Source: Stella humosa
GTDB taxonomy: Bacteria; Pseudomonadota; Alphaproteobacteria; ATCC43930; Allostellaceae
NCBI RefSeq assembly: GCF_006738645.1
Contig: NZ_AP019700.1
Location: 3,422,001 to 3,486,000, forward strand
Reading direction: 5' to 3'
Length of the DNA: 64,000 bases
Shown: positions 57,987 through 64,000 of the stretch, piece by piece
How positions within the stretch are numbered: position 1 is the stretch's first letter
How the letters are laid out: the number at the start of each line of letters is the position of its first letter
Translations under genes and position numbers: made by a program
Notes under the pieces: model-generated
What the model was told of the DNA's origin: nothing
The model's database searches: none
The model's input: only the letters and a program-made list of their open reading frames with translations

Positions 57987-58943
57987 TTGGCGGCCAACTG
58001 GCTATCGAGCGACCTGCGCTGCTTCCTGGTTTTGGCCGACGAACTGCATTTCGGCCGCGCGGCCGAGCGCATGAGCGTGGCCCAGCCCGTCCTCAGCCGG
58101 CGGATCCGCCGCCTGGAAACGACGATCGGCGCCGTCCTCTTCGACCGCACCTCGCGCATGGTGGCACTGACCGAGGCCGGCCTGATCCTGCGCGACCAGG
58201 GTGGACGATCGCTGGAGCAGCTCGACGCCGCCATCCTGGCGGCCGGCCGCCGCGACCCGGTCGGCACGGCGCCGCTGCGCGTGGGCTTCCTGTCGGCCGC
58301 CCAGGCCCTGATGCCGCTGGTGCTCGACCGCTGGCGGACCGCGCTCGACTGCCCGGTGCAGATCGTGCGCGCCGCGTCGGGCCAGCAGCTCGAGATGCTG
58401 CGCACCTCGCGCATCGACATCGGCTTCCTGCGTCCGCCCGCCGCGGTCGGCAGCCTCGCCTTCACGACCATCCGGCGCGAAGGCATCGCCTGCGTCATGC
58501 CGATCGGGCACCCGCTCGCCAGCCGCCAGTCCCTGCGGCTGGCTGATCTCGCCGGGCTGCGCTGGGTGCGCCATGGCACCGTGCTCGGCACCAGCTTCCA
58601 GCAGCGCATGGAGATGCGGCTGAAGCGCGAGGGCATCGCCATGGAGTATGGGGTGGAGGCCGACGACACGCCGTCGGTGACGATGCTGGTGGCGGCCGGG
58701 TATGGCGTGGCGCTGTTGCCCGATGCCGTCCTTACCCTCACCCCGCCCGGCACCGTGTGCCGCCCGATCCCGGAGATCCGCCCGTTCGTGCGCCTCGCGA
58801 TCGCCCGCCGACGCGACGACGCCAACCCGCGCATCCAGAAGGCAATCCGCATTGCCGCGCAGGCGATCCAGGATGCGGCAGTTGGAGGCAAGGGACAGCC
58901 GCCCGCGCGCCCATCGACTGCGCTGGACCAAGGTCGCCCATGA
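57987..58943 (+). CDS. LysR-family regulator
   Basis: 318 residues from TTG 57987, supported by GAAAGG seven bases upstream. N-terminal helix-turn-helix (LRCFLVLADELHFGRAAERMSVAQPVLSRRIRRLE), then an effector domain starting APLRVGFLSAAQALMPLVLDRW. C-terminal tail after residue ~295 is disordered (GGKGQPPARPSTALDQGRP). Probably controls the divergent dipeptidase/peptide-binding-protein operon. Confidence 0.9.
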   Translation: MAANWLSSDLRCFLVLADELHFGRAAERMSVAQPVLSRRIRRLETTIGAVLFDRTSRMVALTEAGLILRDQGGRSLEQLDAAILAAGRRDPVGTAPLRVGFLSAAQALMPLVLDRWRTALDCPVQIVRAASGQQLEMLRTSRIDIGFLRPPAAVGSLAFTTIRREGIACVMPIGHPLASRQSLRLADLAGLRWVRHGTVLGTSFQQRMEMRLKREGIAMEYGVEADDTPSVTMLVAAGYGVALLPDAVLTLTPPGTVCRPIPEIRPFVRLAIARRRDDANPRIQKAIRIAAQAIQDAAVGGKGQPPARPSTALDQGRP

Positions 58944-59083
58944 CCGGAATCCATCCATCCGTGCGCCTGCCCATTTCCAGACATGTCCGCTGGCGCGCCT
59001 CCCGCCCCTCCCCTTATGCTGCCGGCCAGGCAATGCATGAGCCGGCGGCGGCAAGCGCCGTACCGACGACAGGGAGAACTTCC

Positions 59084-60088
59084 ATGACAAAGGCATTCGG
59101 TTGGCGCGGGGCCGCGTTCGCGGCCGCCCTGCTCGCGGTTCCGGCGGCGGCTTCGGCCCAGGGGCAGCTCGTGGTCTATTCGGCCAACGAGCAGACGCTG
59201 GACGAGCTGGTCTTCGACGCCTTCAAGAAAGAGACGGGCATCGAGGTGCAGCCGGTGTCCGGCGGCTCGGGCGTAGTCTTCCGCCGGGTGGTGGCGGAGA
59301 AGGACCGGCCGCTGGGCGACATCGTGTGGGGCGTCAGCCGTTCGCTGCTGCAGCAGCACAAATCCTACTTCCAGGCCTTCCGCTCGGCCCACCGCGACGC
59401 CATCCCGGCCGAATTCCGCGACCCCGACGACCTGTGGATCGGCAACAACCTGCACCTGCTGGTCGTCCTCCAGAACACCAAGGCGATGCCGGCCGACCAA
59501 GGGCCGAAGGCCTGGGCCGACCTGCTCGACCCCAAGCTGAAGGGCAAGATCGCCTTCACCGACCCGGCCAACTCCGGCTCGGCCTATACCAACGCCACGC
59601 TGATGGTCGACCTGCTGGGCGGCGGCGATCCGGGCTGGGGCAAGCTGGGCGAGTTCTTCCGCAACACCCGCGTGCTGAACCGCTCGTCGCTGGTGTTCCA
59701 GGGCGTCGGCCAGGGCGAGTATGCGCTGGGCGTGTCGATGGAGTATGCCGGCTACCTGTGGGCCAACAACGGCGCGCCGGTGAAGGTGATCTACCCGGCC
59801 GAGGGCACCTACGCGGCGATGGAGGGTGTCGCCATCATCAAGGGTGGCCCCAACACCGAGAACGCCAAGAAGTTCGTCGACTACATCAACCGCAAGGACG
59901 TGCGCGAGATGATCCTGGCCAAGCATTTCCGCCGGCCGGCGCGCCAGGACATCGACCTGTCGAAGATGCCGGGCGGCATGCCGCAGCTATCCTCGATCAA
60001 GCTCGCCCCCTATGACGAGACGCGCTGGACCGAGCAGCGCGTGCCGACGCTGGCGCGGATCAAGGACGTCATCGTACAGACCCGCTAG
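59084..60088 (+). CDS. Iron/thiamine-type ABC binding protein (AfuA/FbpA-like)
   Basis: 334 residues, periplasmic; signal peptide (FGWRGAAFAAALLAVPAAASAQ). Family 1/6 fold: LVVYSANEQTLDELVFDAFKKETGIEVQPVSGGSGV, GDIVWGVSRSLLQQHK, AFTDPANSGSAYTNATLMVDL, GVSMEYAGYLWANNGAPVKVIYPAEGT. The EGT region is as in Fe(III), 2-aminoethylphosphonate or phosphoglycerate binders. ATG 59084 has AGGGAG eight bases upstream. A very strong hairpin follows the stop. Confidence 0.9.
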   Translation: MTKAFGWRGAAFAAALLAVPAAASAQGQLVVYSANEQTLDELVFDAFKKETGIEVQPVSGGSGVVFRRVVAEKDRPLGDIVWGVSRSLLQQHKSYFQAFRSAHRDAIPAEFRDPDDLWIGNNLHLLVVLQNTKAMPADQGPKAWADLLDPKLKGKIAFTDPANSGSAYTNATLMVDLLGGGDPGWGKLGEFFRNTRVLNRSSLVFQGVGQGEYALGVSMEYAGYLWANNGAPVKVIYPAEGTYAAMEGVAIIKGGPNTENAKKFVDYINRKDVREMILAKHFRRPARQDIDLSKMPGGMPQLSSIKLAPYDETRWTEQRVPTLARIKDVIVQTR

Positions 60089-60092
60089 CCGA

Positions 60093-60125
60093 TCATCCCC
60101 CGGGGGCACCGTCCCCGGGGGATGA
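60093..60125 (+). terminator. 13-base-stem hairpin between binding protein and ATPase genes
   Basis: TCATCCCCCGGGG pairs perfectly with CCCCGGGGGATGA around a 7-base loop, starting five bases after the binding-protein stop. No T-run. In ABC operons such hairpins reduce expression of the downstream membrane parts relative to the binding protein, by attenuation or by protecting the upstream message. The effect here is inferred. Confidence 0.65.
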
Positions 60126-60162
60126 CACGAGCCCCCGCCGCCCCGCCCGAGAGGACCTTCGC

Positions 60163-61224
60163 TTGACCGCCGTCACCATCTCCCGCGTCGAGCGGACATT
60201 CGGGGCCGTGCGCGCCGTGGCCGGGGTGTCCATCGACATCCGCCCGGGCGAGCTCTTCACCCTCCTGGGCCCGTCCGGCTGCGGCAAGACCACGCTTCTG
60301 CGCATGATCGCCGGCTTCTGCGACCTCGACGGCGGCAGCATCCATTTCGGCGAGCGGCGCATCGACACCCTGCCCGCCCACCGCCGCAACACCGGCATGG
60401 TCTTCCAGAACTACGCCATCTTTCCCAACCTGACGGTGGCCGGCAACGTCGCCTATGGCCTGAAGGCGCGCGGCGTGGCCTCGGCCGACATCGGCCGCCG
60501 CGTCGGCCGGGCGCTGGAGCTGGTGCATCTGGGCGGCTATGGCGAGCGCCAGCCCTTCCAGCTCTCCGGCGGCCAGTTGCAGCGGGTCGCACTCGCCCGC
60601 GCGCTCGTGATCGAGCCCGACGTGCTGCTGCTGGACGAGCCGCTGTCGAACCTCGACGCCCAACTCCGCCTCGACATGCGGCGCGAAATCCGCACCCTCC
60701 AGCAGACGCTGGGCATCACGGCCGTCTACGTCACCCACGACCAGGAGGAGGCGCTGGCCATCTCCGACCGGATCGCCGTCATGCGCGCCGGACAGTTGGA
60801 GCAGGTGGGGCAGCCGGCCGCCATCTACCGCACCCCCGCCACCCCCTTCGTGGCGGAGTTCCTGGGCGCCACCAACCTCCTGACCGGCACCGTTGGCGGG
60901 CGCGATGGCGACCTGCTGGTGGTGGACGTGCAGGGCTGCCGCTTTCGCGTGCCGGCGGTCGAGGCGGCCGTCGGTTCCACCCTTTCCTTCTCGCTGCGGC
61001 CGGAGGCCTTGCAGCCGGTCGCGGCCGGCCATCCCGGCCATACCGTGTCCGGCGAACTGGTGGCGGCCGAACATCTGGGCGCCCTGCTGCGGCTGGAGGT
61101 GCGGCTGGGCGACGGCCCGCCGCTGCGCGTCGCCATGCTCGACGACGGCCAGGTGGCCCCGGCCATCGGCCGTGCCGTCACGGTCGCCTACGACCCCGCC
61201 CGCATCACGGTGTTCGCGCCATGA
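60163..61224 (+). CDS. ABC transporter ATPase (FbpC/PotA-like)
   Basis: 353 residues from TTG 60163 (GAGAGGA ribosome site). Walker [18 protein letters not shown] (about 37-53), Q-loop [13 protein letters not shown], signature [27 protein letters not shown], His in [14 protein letters not shown]-terminal TOBE domain from ~240 ([20 protein letters not shown]). Energises the permease that overlaps it (ATGA at 61221). Confidence 0.94.
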   Translation: MTAVTISRVERTFGAVRAVAGVSIDIRPGELFTLLGPSGCGKTTLLRMIAGFCDLDGGSIHFGERRIDTLPAHRRNTGMVFQNYAIFPNLTVAGNVAYGLKARGVASADIGRRVGRALELVHLGGYGERQPFQLSGGQLQRVALARALVIEPDVLLLDEPLSNLDAQLRLDMRREIRTLQQTLGITAVYVTHDQEEALAISDRIAVMRAGQLEQVGQPAAIYRTPATPFVAEFLGATNLLTGTVGGRDGDLLVVDVQGCRFRVPAVEAAVGSTLSFSLRPEALQPVAAGHPGHTVSGELVAAEHLGALLRLEVRLGDGPPLRVAMLDDGQVAPAIGRAVTVAYDPARITVFAP

Positions 61225-62879
61225 AATGGCGGCTCCCGCCGCGGTCGGGCTTCCCGCTCACGGTCGCGGCCTTCGCCTTCGTCTTCCTCGGCCTCTTTCT
61301 GGCCTATCCCTTGTGGAAGGTGCTGGCGTCGAGCTTCCTCGATGCCACCGGCACGCATTTCAGCCTCGATGCCTATGTGAAGGTGCTGTCGACCGGCTAC
61401 TATCGCTCGGCCGTCACCAACAGCCTGCTGATCGGCGGGCTGGTGACCCTGGCCTCCATCGCCATCGGCCTGCCCATGGCCTTCCTGCTGGCGCGCATGG
61501 CGATCCCCGGCCGGTCGGTGCTACTTGCCCTGTCAGCCTTGCCGCTGGTGCTGCCCTCCTTCATTGGCGCCTATGCCTGGGTGCTGCTGTTCGGCCGGGC
61601 CGGCATCGTCACCCAGTGGCTGCAGGGGCTGGGCCTGCCGACGACGACGATCTATGGCATGCCGGGGCTGGTGCTGGTCTTCACCCTGCACTCCTTCCCC
61701 TATGTGCTGCTGCCGGCGATCGCGGCCGTGCGCGCGGTCGATGCCTCGATCGAGGAGGCGGGCCAGAACCTGGGTGCCTCGCGCTGGCGGGTGTTCCTGA
61801 CGGTGACCGTGCCGGTCATCATGCCGGCGGTACTGGCCGGCGGCCTGCTCGTCTTCATCGAGACGCTGGAGAATTTCGGCGTGCCCTTCGTCCTGGCCGA
61901 GGACATGCCGATCCTGGCGATCGAGGCCTACAAGCTCTTCGTGGGCGAGGTCGGCGCCAACCCGGCGATGGCGGGCTCGCTCGCCATGATGCTGGTCGGC
62001 ATCGCCGCCGTGGCGCTGCTGGTGCAGCGCTACTATCTGGCGCGGCGGCGCTTCGCCACGGTGGCGCGCAGCGCGCCGCCCATCCTGCGTACCGGGCCGC
62101 TCGGCCGCTGGGCCGCCAGCACCTTCGTCTGGGGCGTCGTGCTGCTGGCGATCCTGCCCTTCGTCGCCATCGTCGTCGTCTCGCTGATGAAGTTCCGCGG
62201 GCCGGTGATGCAGGCGGAATTCAGCCTCGGCAATTTCACCCAGCTCTTCGCGCGCTCGCAGCGGCCGCTCTACAACACGCTGGGCCTGGCGACGGTGGCG
62301 GCCGTCGGCGCCTCGATGATCGGCATCCCCATCGCCTATGTGCTGACGCGTTATCGCTCGCCGATATCGCACGCGCTCGACGTCCTGGCCATGGTTCCCT
62401 TCGCGGTCGCCGGCACGGTGCTGGGCATCGGCCTGATCCTGGCCTTCAACAGCGGCTGGCTGGTGCTGACCGGCGGCTGGCTGATCCTGGTGCTGGCCTG
62501 GCTGGTGCGCAAGCTGCCCTTCAGCGTGCGCTCGGGCAGCGCCATCCTGCACCAGATCGACCCTTCGCTGGAGGAAGCCTCGATCAATCTCGGCCGCTCG
62601 CCAAGCTGGACGTTCTTCCGCCTGACCGTGCCGCTGATGATGGGCGGCATCGTCGGCGGCACCGTGCTGGCCTGGGTCACCATCGTCTCGGAGCTGAGCT
62701 CGACCGTCGTCCTCTACAGCGGCCCGTGGTCGACCATGACCGTCGTCATGTTCCGCGCGCTGGAGGGCCAGGGCGCGGGTGCCGCGGCGGCGGCGGCCAC
62801 CGTACTCATCGTGGTGACGGTGGTGCCGCTGGCGCTGGTCTACCGCCTGCTGCGGCGCAACAACCTGGCGGTGCTGTAG
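61221..62879 (+). CDS. Fused double permease of the iron-type ABC transporter (FbpB-like)
   Basis: 552 residues with about 12 hydrophobic segments in two homologous halves, as in FbpB/AfuB-type permeases. EAA loops: half 1 VDASIEEAGQNLGASRWRVFLTVTVPVIMP, half 2 IDPSLEEASINLGRSPSWTFFRLTVPLMMG. Start ATG overlaps the ATPase stop. Convergent with soxA; a hairpin (62884-62905) lies at the junction. Substrate probably Fe(III) or an organophosphonate. Confidence 0.94.
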   Translation: MKWRLPPRSGFPLTVAAFAFVFLGLFLAYPLWKVLASSFLDATGTHFSLDAYVKVLSTGYYRSAVTNSLLIGGLVTLASIAIGLPMAFLLARMAIPGRSVLLALSALPLVLPSFIGAYAWVLLFGRAGIVTQWLQGLGLPTTTIYGMPGLVLVFTLHSFPYVLLPAIAAVRAVDASIEEAGQNLGASRWRVFLTVTVPVIMPAVLAGGLLVFIETLENFGVPFVLAEDMPILAIEAYKLFVGEVGANPAMAGSLAMMLVGIAAVALLVQRYYLARRRFATVARSAPPILRTGPLGRWAASTFVWGVVLLAILPFVAIVVVSLMKFRGPVMQAEFSLGNFTQLFARSQRPLYNTLGLATVAAVGASMIGIPIAYVLTRYRSPISHALDVLAMVPFAVAGTVLGIGLILAFNSGWLVLTGGWLILVLAWLVRKLPFSVRSGSAILHQIDPSLEEASINLGRSPSWTFFRLTVPLMMGGIVGGTVLAWVTIVSELSSTVVLYSGPWSTMTVVMFRALEGQGAGAAAAAATVLIVVTVVPLALVYRLLRRNNLAVL

Positions 62880-62883
62880 GGCA

Positions 62884-62905
62884 GGCCGTTCAAGGCCGAA
62901 CGGCC
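62884..62905. terminator. Hairpin at the permease/soxA convergent junction
   Basis: GGCCGTTC-AAGGCC-GAACGGCC, perfect 8-base stem beginning five bases after the permease stop and overlapping the soxA stop (62890-62892). No T-run. Plausible bidirectional 3' end. Confidence 0.5.
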
Positions 62906-63678
62906 GGCGTCTCCATGGACAGGCCCTCGGCCCGCCGGGCCAGATAGAGCTCCAGCGCCAGGGCCTCCGTCGACCCGGTCGCGAAGGGCTCTGCCCGGAC
63001 GCCGGTCATGCAGTTGCGCAGGCGGCGGTTCAGCGACCCCATCCCCTGCCATTCCAGGCGGTAGATCGGGTAGCCGTTGGGATGGCCCTGGGGGATGACG
63101 TTGCCCGCCAGCCGCTGGCCGGCCGAGCGGTCGTGGCACTGCGCGCAGGACAGGTCGAGCTGGCCCATCGGCGTCTCGAACAGCGTGCGGCCCTGGGCGT
63201 AGGCCGGCGCGGCCGGGCCGTCGATGGCGACCGACATGGGCTGGCCGCGCGACTGAAGACCCACGAACGCGGACAAGGCCAGCCGGTCCTCGCCCTCCGC
63301 CGGCAAGGGTGCGGCCCCCTGGCGCTCCGTGCGGCAACGGTCGATGCGCTGCTCCAGGTTCATGAGACGGCCGGCGGTCCGGTCCCAGGCCGGCTGGCGG
63401 GCGGCCACGCCGCGCATCGACGCCGCCGCTTCACCATGGCAGGCGGCGCAGGATTGTGCCGTGCCGCCATCCGTCCGACGCGGCGCCTCGTCCCACAGCG
63501 CCCGGCCGCGCTCCACCCACAGGAAACCCGGGTTGGCGCCGTCATCGTCCTGCATGGCACGGGTCTGCGGCCCGGCGTCGAGATAGCCCGATCGCTTCTG
63601 CGCGGCGGCATCGGCGCCCGCCAGCAGCGCCACCCCCGCAGCGGCAAGGACGGCCCTCCTGCGCCAGGACGGCATCAT
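62890..63678 (-). CDS. soxA: SoxA, c-type cytochrome of the thiosulfate-oxidising system
   Basis: 262 residues, periplasmic; with SoxX forms the cytochrome that couples thiosulfate to SoxYZ. Signal peptide (RRAVLAAAGVALLAGADA). Both heme sites present: CAACH (77-81) and CAQCH (178-182); the distal Cys ligand/persulfide Cys223 in NCMTGVRAEPF is intact. So this is the diheme form. ATGA overlap with soxZ. SoxX and the other sox genes must lie beyond the window. Confidence 0.94.
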   Translation of the reverse strand: MMPSWRRRAVLAAAGVALLAGADAAAQKRSGYLDAGPQTRAMQDDDGANPGFLWVERGRALWDEAPRRTDGGTAQSCAACHGEAAASMRGVAARQPAWDRTAGRLMNLEQRIDRCRTERQGAAPLPAEGEDRLALSAFVGLQSRGQPMSVAIDGPAAPAYAQGRTLFETPMGQLDLSCAQCHDRSAGQRLAGNVIPQGHPNGYPIYRLEWQGMGSLNRRLRNCMTGVRAEPFATGSTEALALELYLARRAEGLSMETPAVRP

Positions 63679-63995
63679 TCCACGACGATCGGCCGGCTTT
63701 CCGAATGCTGGGCACCCTGGTCGTCGCGCCAGGCGAAGTCGATGGTGCCGCTCTCGGCTGCCAGCACGTGGAAGGCGAAGAAGGGGTTCGCCGAGACGGC
63801 CGGGAACAGGTCCGCCTCCAGCACCAGGTCGCCGTTATAGGTGCACACGAAGCGGTTGATGATGTCGCGCGGGATGATGGCGCCGCGCTCGTCGCGCCGC
63901 TGGCCGCTCTCCATCGGGTGCGAGATCAGCACCTTCACCTCGAAGACCTGGCCACGCTTGACCGTCTTCGGAACATTCAGCAGCGCGCGCGCCAT
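63675..63995 (-). CDS. soxZ: SoxZ, sulfur-carrier complex subunit
   Basis: 106 residues; with SoxY carries sulfur intermediates during thiosulfate oxidation in the periplasm. Immunoglobulin-like fold: ALLNVPKTVKRGQVFEVKVLISHPMESGQRRDE, IIPRDIINRFVCTYNGDLVLEADLFPAVSANPFFAFHVLA. No signal peptide, as usual (exported with SoxY). ATG 63995 with the last bases of the window upstream; soxY would be next outside the window. Confidence 0.94.
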   Translation of the reverse strand: MARALLNVPKTVKRGQVFEVKVLISHPMESGQRRDERGAIIPRDIINRFVCTYNGDLVLEADLFPAVSANPFFAFHVLAAESGTIDFAWRDDQGAQHSESRPIVVE

Positions 63996-64000
63996 GCGGT

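Noticed and set aside
1-64000. tRNA, rRNA, CRISPR, insertion sequence or prophage features
   Set aside because: No T-loop-like motifs, repeat arrays, transposase or integrase sequences were found on either strand.

Overview
The window is one contiguous, very GC-rich (about 68-70 % by eye), densely coded stretch of chromosome from an alphaproteobacterium, probably of the Rhodospirillales type. The signs are: hopanoid genes hpnC-hpnD-hpnE-shc; mfd and sdhE overlapping next to a divergent recG; a fused anthranilate synthase TrpE(G) behind a leaderless trpL attenuator; DUF502, DUF1194 and DUF2849 proteins; and a cysG-DUF2849-cysI-DUF934 sulfite-reduction set. I found no rRNA, tRNA, CRISPR array, insertion sequence or phage gene, and no intergenic gap longer than about 200 bases.

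Layout. 1-10.4 kb (minus strand): a class II aldolase, a complete dipeptide-type ABC importer (binding protein, two permeases, fused double ATPase), a second class II aldolase, then hpnC, hpnD, hpnE and shc. Most junctions overlap or nearly so, so this may be one long transcription unit. 10.5-14.8 kb: a lipoprotein, an MFS exporter, a hicAB toxin-antitoxin pair with a palindromic operator, and upp. 14.9-21.7 kb: housekeeping DNA repair (mfd, recG) with sdhE, and a DUF502 membrane protein. 21.8-28 kb: CDF-like transporter, DUF1194 protein, class IV aminotransferase, enolase-superfamily epimerase, serine hydrolase, MBL-fold protein. 28-31.4 kb: trpL-trpE(G), a META lipoprotein and a YHS protein. 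31.5-36.9 kb: a GntR regulator, an amino-acid ABC importer without its ATPase (aapJQM-like) and a PLP decarboxylase, with a perfect palindrome upstream. 37-40.2 kb: ugpBAE-like sugar-phosphate importer, also without ATPase. 40.3-44.6 kb: siroheme and sulfite-reduction operon. 44.7-51.1 kb: LysR, SDR, ATP-grasp, AI-2E-type transporter, an RTX protein and an unknown membrane protein of lower GC. 51.1-59 kb: a molybdenum hydroxylase (FAD, 2Fe-2S and Mo subunits) followed by a MoaD-like protein, preceded by a peptide-binding protein and membrane dipeptidase, with a divergent LysR gene. 59-62.9 kb: a Fe(III)/spermidine-type ABC importer. 62.9-64 kb: soxZ-soxA of a thiosulfate oxidation operon that continues outside the window.

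The genes suggest a metabolically versatile heterotroph that imports peptides, amino acids and sugar phosphates, can probably oxidise reduced sulfur compounds, and makes hopanoids. The most instructive regulatory element is the trp attenuator at about 30.25-30.39 kb: promoter, leaderless 15-residue leader peptide with two adjacent Trp codons, and three mutually exclusive hairpins. No clearly unprecedented system was found. The best candidates for new biology are the aldolase-ABC-aldolase-hopanoid gene run, the decarboxylase/amino-acid transporter/GntR module, and the MoaD-like protein attached to the Mo hydroxylase.
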